A DNA stretch of 64,000 nucleotides. It comes from JANQEU01 sp965601455. Lineage in GTDB: Bacteria > Bacteroidota > Bacteroidia > Cytophagales > Cyclobacteriaceae. The stretch is taken from positions 620,001 to 684,000 of the forward strand of contig OZ271831.1 in the NCBI GenBank assembly GCA_965601455.1, written 5' to 3'. The notes below the pieces were generated by a model, which ran no database searches, was not told the DNA's origin, and was given only the letters and a program-made list of their open reading frames with translations. Below, one piece after another: positions 16,228-25,015 of this stretch (position 1 is the first letter of the stretch; each line of letters begins with the position of its first letter). A program made the translations under genes and the position numbers.

Positions 16228-17432
16228 ATAAATCGGATCGACGAGAATTCTTAAAATATTCTTCCCTTGCAGCGGCAGGTTTATTTGCGTTACCCTCCTG
16301 TGGGAATCCATTGTCAATTCTACAAAATGAGAGGGTTCGTGTTGGAGTTATCGGGTCCGGAAGCAGGGGACAAGGACTGATGCACTTGATGAATGATATT
16401 GATGGAATTGAATTAACTGCTTGTTGCGATGTCCTTCCATTCCGATTGGAGGAGGCGTTAGGAGTTGCACCTAAAGCGAAGGGATATGTGCAATTCGAAG
16501 ACCTTTTAGATGATCCGAATGTAGATGCGGTTATTATCTCAACACCGTTTGGTCTTCATGATGAAGTGGCCCTGGCGGCATTGGATGCGAAGAAACATAT
16601 CTATTGTGAGAAGACAATGGTAAAAGGCATTGCTGAGATACAGTCCGTAGTCAATAAAGCGGAACAGACGGATGTTGTTTTTCAAACGGGCTATCAGTAT
16701 CACAGCAGTCCACTGTACAAGAAGGCCCGCTCCATCATCCAAAGTGGGTATTTAGGAGAGATCACAGCCTATGAGTGCCAATGGAATCGAAATGCAGATT
16801 GGAGACGACCGGTTCCGGACCCGAAATGGGAACGTATGGTCAATTGGAGGATGTACAAGGAGCATTCGGGAGGAATGATAGCTGAATTGATGTCACATCA
16901 ATTGGATTTTATTAATTGGGTTACCGGTGAGTTGCCATCGAGGATTGTTGGATTCGGGGGAATTGATCACTGGAAAGATGGCCGTGAAACATATGATAAC
17001 ATTCATTTACTCATGGAATATCCCAATAAGATTGACGCATCATTTACCTGTACCACTACCAATAGTTTTGGTGATTATGAAATCAAAGTTTTAGGCAAAA
17101 AGGGTACGATGATTCTGGACTACAATTCAGCTGAGATCTATATTGAGTCTGGTGAGATTAAGGAAACAGGTGTTGTAGACGGCGTCTCAGGAGCGACAAA
17201 GAAGGCATGGGAAGAAGGAAAAGGTGCGCCGATTGATGCTCCCGGAAATGATCCCACCATTGATGCACTTAAGCAATTTCATTCTTCTATCGTAGACGGT
17301 TCTCCAATAATTTCTACACTACAATCCGGAGCCAATTCAGCTAAATGCGTTCAGATCGCTTTCGACGCGGTGCACGAAGGACAAATAAAATATTGGAAGG
17401 ATTACCCCGAACTAAAATTCAGTACAACATGA
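16224..17432 (+). CDS. Tat-exported Gfo/Idh/MocA-family oxidoreductase
   Basis: The 402-residue protein has a twin-arginine signal (DRREFLKYSSLAAAGL) with a cysteine at about residue 26 in LPSCG, so it may also be lipidated. The NAD(P)-binding Rossmann domain follows (RVGVIGSGSRGQGLM near 40-54; NVDAVIISTPFGLHDE near 105). It contains the family motif CEKTM near 130, where EKP is more usual. The GFO_IDH_MocA C-terminal domain covers about 150-400, with MIAELMSHQLDFINW supplying the likely catalytic His. It overlaps the DUF1080 gene by ATGA at its start and the next oxidoreductase by ATGA at its end. Tat export suits a protein that folds around its nucleotide cofactor before leaving the cytoplasm. 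The likely reaction is sugar oxidation or reduction at C3 in concert with the DUF1080 hydrolase, inferred from the neighbourhood. Confidence 0.9.
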   Translation: MNKSDRREFLKYSSLAAAGLFALPSCGNPLSILQNERVRVGVIGSGSRGQGLMHLMNDIDGIELTACCDVLPFRLEEALGVAPKAKGYVQFEDLLDDPNVDAVIISTPFGLHDEVALAALDAKKHIYCEKTMVKGIAEIQSVVNKAEQTDVVFQTGYQYHSSPLYKKARSIIQSGYLGEITAYECQWNRNADWRRPVPDPKWERMVNWRMYKEHSGGMIAELMSHQLDFINWVTGELPSRIVGFGGIDHWKDGRETYDNIHLLMEYPNKIDASFTCTTTNSFGDYEIKVLGKKGTMILDYNSAEIYIESGEIKETGVVDGVSGATKKAWEEGKGAPIDAPGNDPTIDALKQFHSSIVDGSPIISTLQSGANSAKCVQIAFDAVHEGQIKYWKDYPELKFSTT

Positions 17433-18760
17433 GAAGACGAGAATTTATCATCAAAACATCCGTTGCAGGGGCTGCTTCACGTTTCTACATGGCATCGGGA
17501 AAGTCATTAACGTTTGCCCCGAATGAAACAGTGAATATGGCAGTTGTAGGTCTCGGTGGGCGATCGTACGCATTGATGCAGTCCGTTTCTTTGACGTCCA
17601 ATGTTAAATTGACTCATGCTTGCGAGGTAGATGGAAATCGAAGGGATCGTTTTCTCGAGAAAGCGAAAAAAGACTATGGTATGGACCTTGTAGGTGTGGT
17701 GGACTTTCAGGAAATTCTTGACAATAAAGATATTGATGCTGTAGCCATTGCTTCACCGGAACACTGGCATGCACCCATGGCAATACTGGCTATGAAAGCA
17801 GGAAAACACGTATACGTTGAAAAGCCGTGTAGTCATAATTTACAGGAAAACGAATGGTTGGTTGCCACAGCGAATAGCACCGGTTTACAATGTCAGATGG
17901 GGAATCAACAGCGGTCTTCAATTACTACTCAGAAGGCTATGGAAGATATTCGGAGTGGCGCAATCGGTGAAGTGTACTATGCCAAAGCCTGGTATTCCAA
18001 TACGAGAGGATCGATTGGTGTTGGAAAGAAAGTAGCTGTTCCCGATTACCTGGATTGGGATCTTTGGCAAGGTCCTGCCCCAAGGGAGGAGTATCGTGAC
18101 AATGTTCACCCATACAACTGGCATTGGTTTCGAACCTGGGGAACAGGTGAATTACACAACAATGGAACGCATGAAATAGATGTTTGTAGGTGGGCACTTG
18201 GAGTGGATTTACCCTCCAGGGTGGTATCAACCGGAGGAAGACTTCATTTCGAGGATGACTGGGAGTTCTATGATACGCAATTAGCTAGTTTCGAATTTGA
18301 GGGAGGAAAAACCATTCTTTGGGAAGGTAGAAGCTGCAACGGTCAAAAGCAATATGGAAGAGGACGTGGAGCAATTATTCATGGTACGAAAGGCACCTTT
18401 ATTCTCGACCGGGGAGGATCTGTATTATTTGATCTTAAAGGTAATGAGTTGAAAACGGAAAAAGAGCCGATGCCTGGAACATCCACTTCTACTGCTGACA
18501 CCAGTGGATTCGATGGTTTGACTGTTCGACACATGCAAAACTTCATCAACGGTATCCGAGAAGGTGAAACACTTCAGGCTCCAATCGAAGATGCCAGCAA
18601 ATCAACTCATATTTGCCATCTTGGCAACATTGCTCAGGACCTTCAGGTCAGTCTGGATGTTGACCCTACTTCCGGAAAGATCATGGGAAATGATGAGGCC
18701 ATGAAAAAATGGGGTAGGGAGTATCAAGATGGGTGGAAGGACAAGATCAAAACAGACTGA
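17429..18760 (+). CDS. Tat-exported Gfo/Idh/MocA-family oxidoreductase
   Basis: From the ATG at 17429, which overlaps the preceding stop as ATGA, the protein has 443 residues. An open frame reaches further upstream but lies inside the previous gene. The N-terminus is a twin-arginine signal (MRRREFIIKTSVAGAAS). The Rossmann domain has MAVVGLGGRSYALM near residue 37 and AVAIASPEHWHAPMA near 105, followed by the canonical EKPCSHNLQE near 130. The C-terminal domain includes GTGELHNNGTHEIDVCRW with the probable catalytic His. EKP is intact here, unlike in the upstream paralogue, so the two oxidoreductases probably act on different substrates or in opposite directions. It is the last gene of the DUF1080 module. 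Confidence 0.9.
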   Translation: MRRREFIIKTSVAGAASRFYMASGKSLTFAPNETVNMAVVGLGGRSYALMQSVSLTSNVKLTHACEVDGNRRDRFLEKAKKDYGMDLVGVVDFQEILDNKDIDAVAIASPEHWHAPMAILAMKAGKHVYVEKPCSHNLQENEWLVATANSTGLQCQMGNQQRSSITTQKAMEDIRSGAIGEVYYAKAWYSNTRGSIGVGKKVAVPDYLDWDLWQGPAPREEYRDNVHPYNWHWFRTWGTGELHNNGTHEIDVCRWALGVDLPSRVVSTGGRLHFEDDWEFYDTQLASFEFEGGKTILWEGRSCNGQKQYGRGRGAIIHGTKGTFILDRGGSVLFDLKGNELKTEKEPMPGTSTSTADTSGFDGLTVRHMQNFINGIREGETLQAPIEDASKSTHICHLGNIAQDLQVSLDVDPTSGKIMGNDEAMKKWGREYQDGWKDKIKTD

Positions 18761-18881
18761 TTATTCAGATATGGAATAACCGGGTATCCAAAATGCGGCA
18801 AATTCGTTCAGATGAATGGTTAACTTTTAATTTGAGGATAATCTGGAAAACTTACTCTTAATAGCATCAATCATCGGTCTG

Positions 18882-19877
18882 ATGATCGGTCTGGCGATGA
18901 TTTCAAGAATCGTAAGCGATCAAAAAGCTGATTTTTTCCTGGGCCTTGTCGTTCTACAAATGGCTGGTGAATTACTCTTTTCTTGGGGAGGCAGTTCTGG
19001 CTACAATAACTCTCCAGGGGCATTTCCCTATTGGATTTTCATGAATTACCTTCTTATTCCACCTTCGGTTTGGTTATTCGTGAATTACAATACCGATGAT
19101 AATTTCAAGTTTCAAAAGTGGCATTACTTGCTATTTCTACCGGCATTTGTCGCCTATGGACTGGAACTCTGGTCTCGATATACCATTTTCTCTCTAATGG
19201 ATTACGCTGCATGGATCTGGTTTTCTGACTACTTGCCCATGGCAGGATTACTTTATGTCGTTGGTTTCTTTTGGTACAAATACCTGAAACTCAATCGCGC
19301 CAAAGCCTTTGTTGCTGAAAAGACAACTCTTTTGAACCAAGCTAAACTATTGTCTGTAATGACTAGCCTCTCTCTTTTGGGGTTTAGTTGGTTGGTATTT
19401 ACCATCATCGGCTGGGAGTATTTTATTCTGATCGAATATGTTTTGATATCGTTCTTTTACGTTTTTGCTTTCTTTCATTTTTTGGAAGGCAGAACGTTTC
19501 CATCGTTGGAATTGGAAGAAAAGAATCGGGAATTTCCAAATTATGACGATGAAGAGAGCCTTGGACTTCTGGATGATTTCATTAAGGAGCGAAAGCCGTT
19601 CTTACAGCCTAATCTTCCCTTAAAGGAATTAGCGTCAGAACTTGGATTCCCTCCGAGATATGTTTCGTTTCTTATCAACTATTATCATAACAAGAACTAT
19701 AAGGAGTTTATCAATCAGTTCCGAATCGAGACATTTTTGCTTAAAGCAAAATCCGGAGAAAAGGACTATAAAACCTTATTGGGATTAGCCCTTGAATCGG
19801 GATTCAGTTCTAAATCCACTTTTAACCAGGTTTTCAAAACCCACATCGGGAAGTCACCCTCAGAGTATTTGAATTGA
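18882..19877 (+). CDS. membrane-anchored AraC-family regulator (7TM-like N-terminus)
   Basis: The 331-residue protein has an N-terminal membrane domain of about seven spans (residues 1-210) followed by a C-terminal AraC-type double helix-turn-helix (about 225-330: NLPLKELASELGFPPRYVSFLINY, then LALESGFSSKSTFNQVFKTHIGKSPSEYL). This design is common in Bacteroidota, where membrane sensing is tied directly to DNA binding. The ATG at 18882 falls in the middle of the first hydrophobic segment. The frame stays open and hydrophobic back to a stop at 18828-18830 without any ATG, GTG or TTG. A CTG at 18843 would give a natural MENLLLIASIIGL start. It lies 120 bases after the second oxidoreductase gene and may regulate that module. 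Confidence 0.85.
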   Translation: MIGLAMISRIVSDQKADFFLGLVVLQMAGELLFSWGGSSGYNNSPGAFPYWIFMNYLLIPPSVWLFVNYNTDDNFKFQKWHYLLFLPAFVAYGLELWSRYTIFSLMDYAAWIWFSDYLPMAGLLYVVGFFWYKYLKLNRAKAFVAEKTTLLNQAKLLSVMTSLSLLGFSWLVFTIIGWEYFILIEYVLISFFYVFAFFHFLEGRTFPSLELEEKNREFPNYDDEESLGLLDDFIKERKPFLQPNLPLKELASELGFPPRYVSFLINYYHNKNYKEFINQFRIETFLLKAKSGEKDYKTLLGLALESGFSSKSTFNQVFKTHIGKSPSEYLN

Positions 19878-19980
19878 ATACTAAGATTTTGGGTCCGGAA
19901 ACATGTTAAGCATGTCCAAGAACATGTTTTCGGTCGATTTCTATCTCTTTCACCTATTCTTTTGGTCGAAAAATAAGTTC

Positions 19981-21795
19981 ATGAAACACATCGCATCCAT
20001 TTTTCTAATAGTCGTAGGCTTTTCAGCGAAGTCTCAGGAGGTGGAAATTGTATTCAATAAGAACATCGAGTTGTTCGGTTATATTGTCGAGTTGGGTGAT
20101 CCTTCGCAGAATGATCCAAATCATCCGATCTCCAAACAGATTAACAAGTGGCCCGAAGACAAGGAGCTTACTTCATTGGTCAAATTGTTTGAGGTAGGAG
20201 CGGATGTTGATTATGGAACTATTGTTGATATGATGTACTCACTTCCCATATTTCCTCATAATGAGAATGTTTCCATCCCACCTGAGTTTTGGTCCAAGTA
20301 CGACTACGAGGAAAGCTCGCTACAATCACTTGTACAAATAGTAAATCAGTTCTCGAAAGAGTCTCATTTTGAAAGTATATGGGAAAGTCTTGCGGAAAAT
20401 CGTGAGAAGACGATAAGAGATCTTGGAAATCGAAAGCCAAATACCTCTTTCATGAAATCGATAGAAGCATTTTACGGACAGTCCTTTAGTCAATACGAAA
20501 TTGTTCCAAGTCTTACCGTTTGGTCCGGACCCGGTTGGGGAATTAAGAATAAAGAGGAAACCAAAGCAACGTTCGTTATGGGTCCGCTGGAACCCGATTA
20601 CGATTTCGAGGCTGACCATTTCACCACTTTAACCATTCACGAGTTTGGTCATTCATTTGTAAATCATGTGGTCCTCGAACATGAAAGCCTGATTAATCAG
20701 ACGAGAAGTTTGTTCAATACCATTGAGAAGGACATGTACAAGCAGGGATACAGTGATTGGATGACCTGTATGATTGAGCACTTTGTTCGGGCCGGAGAAG
20801 TCATAATTTCTGATCAGTTAGGAGAAAAGTCGATGAGTGAGTCCTTACTGGATGATTATGTCAATAGTCGAAAATTCATTTATCTGGAATTTATTATTGG
20901 TCGCCTTAGCGAATACAGGTTGAACAGATCGTTGTCTTACGAAGAAGCGGTCGAGCGCACAATTCAGGATTTTTCGAAGGAATATGGTCCAATTAGGCAG
21001 CAACTTCCCTCGGTCAGCGGTCAATTACTAGTTCAAGGTTCAAACGAGCCGATCCCGTTTGCTCATATTGGGATTAAGGGAAAAAACCTGGGGACAATTT
21101 CACGACTAGATGGCTCATTTACTGTTGATTTATCAAAGGCTTCATCTACGGATAGCCTTGTTTTCTCTGCCCTTGGATATAGAGCCAAGGGATTTGTGGT
21201 TTCTGAGCTGAGGGAAAATATGGATGTGTACCTGGAGGAATCTATTATTCTTCTGGATGAAGTGGTAGTCAGTCGAAAAGGGAAGAAATCCAAAGTTGAG
21301 AAATTCGGTCGATACAAACCTACGAAGACTACAAGAGGTCAAAATGGATTGATGGATTTTGGATTTGGTGGGGAACAAGGAATAAGAATAGCAAATGAGA
21401 AGACCTATTTTATGGAGGAAATCAGCTTTCATATGCGGTTCAATTCGGTGGATAGTATTCTTTTTAGAATTAATATCTACGAGGTGGATAATGCCCTTCC
21501 TGGAAGGTCATTACTTAATAAAAACCTTTTCGTCACTTCGAAGAAGGGACAAAAATGGATAAAGAAAGATGTTACAGACCTTAGGCTAATAATTGATCGT
21601 GAAATCATTATAAGTTATGAAGTCGTGCGAATTTGGTATAATCCCAAGTCTGCAAACAATATCTACTTCACCTATGGGGATGCTTATCCAGAAGGAGGAG
21701 TCTTTCTTCGCAGATCAAGTTTGGATAAATGGATTACAAAAGAGCCTGACGCTTTTCCTATCACGCTATATGTAGCCGGGAAAATATATGAATGA
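19981..21795 (+). CDS. secreted DUF4932-like zinc metallopeptidase with CarboxypepD_reg-like domain
   Basis: From the ATG at 19981, which begins a clean signal peptide ending AKSQ, the product has 604 residues; an upstream ATG at 19903 would hide the signal. The N-terminal half (about 20-340) resembles DUF4932 and carries a zinc-peptidase HExxH motif, HEFGH at residues 220-224, followed by NHVVLEHE. Residues about 345-430 form a carboxypeptidase-regulatory-like domain (VSGQLLVQGSNEPIPFAHI) ending in LDEVVVSRK. That is how TonB receptor N-termini usually look, but no plug or barrel follows. Instead there is about 170 residues of unassigned beta-rich sequence. It is probably periplasmic or surface exposed. 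The fusion is unusual and the substrate is unknown. Confidence 0.8.
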   Translation: MKHIASIFLIVVGFSAKSQEVEIVFNKNIELFGYIVELGDPSQNDPNHPISKQINKWPEDKELTSLVKLFEVGADVDYGTIVDMMYSLPIFPHNENVSIPPEFWSKYDYEESSLQSLVQIVNQFSKESHFESIWESLAENREKTIRDLGNRKPNTSFMKSIEAFYGQSFSQYEIVPSLTVWSGPGWGIKNKEETKATFVMGPLEPDYDFEADHFTTLTIHEFGHSFVNHVVLEHESLINQTRSLFNTIEKDMYKQGYSDWMTCMIEHFVRAGEVIISDQLGEKSMSESLLDDYVNSRKFIYLEFIIGRLSEYRLNRSLSYEEAVERTIQDFSKEYGPIRQQLPSVSGQLLVQGSNEPIPFAHIGIKGKNLGTISRLDGSFTVDLSKASSTDSLVFSALGYRAKGFVVSELRENMDVYLEESIILLDEVVVSRKGKKSKVEKFGRYKPTKTTRGQNGLMDFGFGGEQGIRIANEKTYFMEEISFHMRFNSVDSILFRINIYEVDNALPGRSLLNKNLFVTSKKGQKWIKKDVTDLRLIIDREIIISYEVVRIWYNPKSANNIYFTYGDAYPEGGVFLRRSSLDKWITKEPDAFPITLYVAGKIYE

Positions 21796-21811
21796 GACTA
21801 ATCCACTTGGT

Positions 21812-22456
21812 TCAACCTGTTTTGCCTTCGGTAAACCTCCGTCGATATCTCTTGATCCCGAGTCCAAGTAGAATAAGGAATGGGATTAAGGCCCAAAGTC
21901 TATTGAGTGTCCAATTTTGAGTATTGGCTTCCGACATATTGTAACTCCTGGAAATGAAATCAAATGAAGCGAATCGCTGGTCCTGACTGAATTGATGAAG
22001 GTATCCACCGTTATCAATCTCTATTCGAAAGACCACGATGGAATGCTCATGTGTATCAAAACCTTCAGCACGAATAGAAATTCGGTCAGGACTCTTGGGA
22101 AGATCCGGAATGATAAATTGGGATTCGAATCGTAAACCTCCATACCGCATGTAAATGGGATCTAATTCGAAATCCTTGCTTTCAGTTTTAAGATTCAACG
22201 TTTCTTTGATGTATGCTGCGGTAGCAGAAAGAAATGCCTCTGAGTTAAGGTTGATCCCTTTTAGGGCTGGATTCCTTGCATAGATCTCATCCCTGAGATG
22301 ACCGGTCTTTTGCTCAAAATTCAATACCCACAGGCCATTGTCCAACCGCATAGAGTATTGAGCTAGCACCACCGTATGAGCGATGGTGCTAATACTATTT
22401 ATCAAAAAGGCCAGGCAGATTAGTATCCGTAGTATGAATCCGCCATTTTGAATCAT
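21812..22456 (-). CDS. exported single-span membrane protein of unknown function
   Basis: The 214-residue protein has an N-terminal signal peptide (about 1-26, ending STIAH), a globular extracytoplasmic region of about 150 residues with mixed beta strands, then one C-terminal span (about 185-200, LWALIPFLILLGLGI) and a basic tail (KRYRRRF). It is therefore anchored in the inner membrane with its domain in the periplasm. The topology resembles HupE/UreJ-associated or DUF6702-like proteins, but I do not recognise a family. Its ATG comes directly before the TGA-derived end of the YHYH lipoprotein gene (stop at 22457-22459), so the two are cotranscribed and probably work together. Confidence 0.75.
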   Translation of the reverse strand: MIQNGGFILRILICLAFLINSISTIAHTVVLAQYSMRLDNGLWVLNFEQKTGHLRDEIYARNPALKGINLNSEAFLSATAAYIKETLNLKTESKDFELDPIYMRYGGLRFESQFIIPDLPKSPDRISIRAEGFDTHEHSIVVFRIEIDNGGYLHQFSQDQRFASFDFISRSYNMSEANTQNWTLNRLWALIPFLILLGLGIKRYRRRFTEGKTG

Positions 22457-24061
22457 TCATAAATTATTGGAGAAGTCATCACTTGGAGTACCTGAAAAAC
22501 AGCGAGGAATGGAGGGGTAAGTGTCAGTGACCACGTAGATATACCCCAGGGTTGGGTCGTCGTAACCGTTACACTCATCAAGATCTCCAAGGCCTGCAAC
22601 GTATTCATAATCCTGAGTGTATGTGCCATCTGGGCAACCACTTGGGGCGGATACACCATCACCACCACGTTCTGTTGTCTTTAGTCGGAAACTGGAAGTC
22701 AATTCTGCAACCGTACCTCCCTTATTTCCATACTTGTAATAGATCGGAAAACCATCGGCTGCCCAACCTATTTGTGTAGTTGTTGAACTACCAATGTTTC
22801 GGTCAGCCACGTAAGCCGAAGGTGTCGCATGATGATGGTACCTGCCATTGGGAAATACATGCGAATTATTGCAGTCTGTTCCAAGGCTGATATTGGAACT
22901 CAGTGCATTTTCATTCCAGTCTGAATTATCCTCACCCGTACTGGTATTAGTGAAAAACTCCGCTGCAATAGGGGCCAGGACAATACTATTGTCAAGAATT
23001 CCAAACCAATAACGTGGTTGGCCACTGCTGGTGGTCAGCGATGTAGTTCGGTTGCTTTTGGTTGGGTTTGTTGTAATGTTGAAGGTTTTATCTTGAGCGG
23101 AGATCGTATTCGGGTTACCCATATTTGGGAACATTCCAACATTGTGGTCTGGTATGCTGTTCGAGGTAATTGTACGTGCATCACCAGATACTGAAACTGT
23201 GTATTCGGATGTAACTCCCAAATTTGTCTCAGCACTTTCCTTGCAATTTGAGGCTTCAAGATCAATAGAATACGAATCTGTAGTTCCATCGCATGCACTT
23301 GAACCCGCATCATTGTCCAGGATAGTCAATGATGCCGAACTATTAGTTACTGTCACATTTTCATTTTCCGGGAAGGACACTGTAATTGTAACTGTTTCAT
23401 CTCCTTCAGCTTCACTATCATCTGATATCGTCAAGGTGAGCATTGTTGTTGCAGATCCATTAGCAATGACTTTCGGTTCCGTAGACAAGCTGTAATCCGT
23501 GCCTTCTGTGGCAGTGCCACCAAAAGTGAGCTCAAAAGGTATTCCTGCCCCCGGATTGGTTTGATCAAGGGAGATTTCAATGTTTGTCGATCCTGCATTT
23601 TCCTGAACCGATGATGCCTCCAGAGAAATCGATCCATTAAAGTCAAGATCATCATCAGTGATGGTAATCGTAACAGAACCATTGGTTCCTACCGTTACGT
23701 TATCGTCACCTGGAAAAGACAAGGTGATAATTATATCTTCATCACCCTCAACATCAGTATCATTGGTTGCGGTTAAGGTGATAGTAGCAGAAGCACTTTC
23801 TGCGGTAATAACTCTTGGACCTCCCGTAAGAGTAAAATCATCATCAATTGAGGCGGACCCTGAAATACCAAGTTCAAAGGGAATATCATCTCCTTCATTG
23901 GCTTTGTCCAATTGTATTGTGATTGTCGTAGATCCTTCATTTTCCTCGATGGCATTTGAAGAAGAAGCTAAGCTGGCGGTGTAGGTGATGGGTTTATCGT
24001 CATCCGTACAACCAATAAATAAGATTAATGTCAGAATGAATAGTGAGCGGTAATCTTTCAT
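22457..24061 (-). CDS. lipoprotein with two Calx-beta repeats and a YHYH domain
   Basis: The start is taken at the ATG at 24061, giving 534 residues with a lipoprotein signal (LILFIGCTDDD). An earlier in-frame start at 24151 would bury that signal. Two Calx-beta-type repeats follow (about 28-135 and 140-255), each with an ENxGSTxIxIxLDxxNxG start, an acidic VEGDEDIIIT or AEGDETVTIT segment and a terminal acidic loop (TDDDL, LDNDAG) suited to calcium. The C-terminal 260 residues are a YHYH-type domain: IPDHNVGMFPN, AAEFF, GWAADGFPIYY and LDECNGYD. The name-giving motif reads YHHH (GRYHHHATPSAYV) rather than YHYH. It is surface or periplasmic and cotranscribed with the membrane protein downstream. 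Confidence 0.88.
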   Translation of the reverse strand: MKDYRSLFILTLILFIGCTDDDKPITYTASLASSSNAIEENEGSTTITIQLDKANEGDDIPFELGISGSASIDDDFTLTGGPRVITAESASATITLTATNDTDVEGDEDIIITLSFPGDDNVTVGTNGSVTITITDDDLDFNGSISLEASSVQENAGSTNIEISLDQTNPGAGIPFELTFGGTATEGTDYSLSTEPKVIANGSATTMLTLTISDDSEAEGDETVTITVSFPENENVTVTNSSASLTILDNDAGSSACDGTTDSYSIDLEASNCKESAETNLGVTSEYTVSVSGDARTITSNSIPDHNVGMFPNMGNPNTISAQDKTFNITTNPTKSNRTTSLTTSSGQPRYWFGILDNSIVLAPIAAEFFTNTSTGEDNSDWNENALSSNISLGTDCNNSHVFPNGRYHHHATPSAYVADRNIGSSTTTQIGWAADGFPIYYKYGNKGGTVAELTSSFRLKTTERGGDGVSAPSGCPDGTYTQDYEYVAGLGDLDECNGYDDPTLGYIYVVTDTYPSIPRCFSGTPSDDFSNNL

Positions 24062-24214
24062 GGCAATTAATTTGGTCGGATTTGAGTAAATTATTGAGAG
24101 TCTCTCGAGCTGGTTGGGATGGATTGGTTTCCCGGAAACTTCACAGAACAAGTTTAGCCTCTCTGTAGTGTATCTGCAAGCATATGAGATGACTATTATT
24201 ACGGTGTGTAGAAT

Positions 24215-25012
24215 TTACCCACTTTCAGGAAGGTATTCACCCAGTAGGTTCCAATCCATGCCGTTACCCCAAGCAGCACCATGATCGCTGGTATTCCATT
24301 CGATATGTTTTTGGGATATCTTATGGCTCCCGTAAGTCAAAAGAGATAATATTGAAGCGGGTCGAAGATGTTCACTTGCCCAACTTAATGGTGTATCGCC
24401 ATTGACATCCTTCAATTCCTTGTTAGCACCGGATTCCAGTAGCAATCCGACTATTCGCTGATCAGCATAAGCCGCTGCCCGATGTAAAGGGGTTTCACCT
24501 TTGGTCTTTACGTCTCTCATGAAGGCACCTGTTTCCAGTCCTGGAATTGTTTTTGCATTCACGTCAGCTCCATTTTCTATCAACAACCTGACCGTGTAAT
24601 AAAAATAGGGTCTTCCGGCTTTTGACAGGGCATTATGAAGGGGTGTCTCTCCAGTAACATCTACCTCACCATTCACATCTGCACCCTGTGTAATTAAAAA
24701 ATCACATACTTTCCAGTGTCCGAAGAACGCCGCATTCCCCAATTCGGTGTTAAGATCAATACTCGCTAAATCCCCTCCTTCCCTAAGTACTGCGCGTAAA
24801 CCGGTAATATCATCATAGTATACCAGCCATTGCAGAACTTTTACAGGCCCTTCATGTAGGATATCTTTCCAATCGGAGAGCTCCATCAAATGAAAAATAT
24901 AATCGGTTCTTCCTGCGGCTATCCTTTTAAGTATTTCCTTTTTTCCATTTCCCAGTTGTCGTTTTTGTACTAAAAGATAGCTTATATTGACTATCTTATT
25001 TTTGAAATACAC
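24215..25012 (-). CDS. ankyrin-repeat protein
   Basis: The 265-residue protein contains about five ankyrin repeats from residue 70 to 230, with clear consensus pieces: GNAAFFGHWKVCDFLITQGADVN, GETPLHNAL, LLIENGADVNAKT, GETPLHRAAAYADQRIVGLLLESGANKELKD and GDTPLSWASEH. There is no signal peptide. The first 45 residues are basic and unassigned. The start is uncertain: the only reasonable codon is GTG at 25012, three bases from the divergent ATG at 25016 and inside the -7 box region of that gene. Ankyrin repeats mediate protein binding; the partner is unknown. Confidence 0.8.
   Translation of the reverse strand: MYFKNKIVNISYLLVQKRQLGNGKKEILKRIAAGRTDYIFHLMELSDWKDILHEGPVKVLQWLVYYDDITGLRAVLREGGDLASIDLNTELGNAAFFGHWKVCDFLITQGADVNGEVDVTGETPLHNALSKAGRPYFYYTVRLLIENGADVNAKTIPGLETGAFMRDVKTKGETPLHRAAAYADQRIVGLLLESGANKELKDVNGDTPLSWASEHLRPASILSLLTYGSHKISQKHIEWNTSDHGAAWGNGMDWNLLGEYLPESG
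24997..25004 (+). promoter_or_regulatory. -7 box TATTTTTG for the second glycan module
   Basis: TATTTTTG matches TAnnTTTG exactly, 11 bases before the ATG at 25016. It lies inside the first codons of the divergent ankyrin gene if that gene begins at GTG 25012, so the two transcripts would overlap at their 5' ends. Confidence 0.55.
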
Positions 25013-25015
25013 GCT

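Noticed and set aside
16224..18760. Reading the two adjacent oxidoreductase genes as a recent tandem duplication
   Set aside because: They differ in length, signal peptide and EKP motif, and share only family-level similarity, so they are old paralogues.
22552..22779. Plus-strand frame with histidine-rich sequence
   Set aside because: It is antisense to the YHYH domain, and the histidine run is a frame artefact.
24095..24110. GAGAGTCTCTC palindrome upstream of the YHYH lipoprotein gene
   Set aside because: Short and unsupported by any regulator or repeat; no terminator or promoter relation could be shown.
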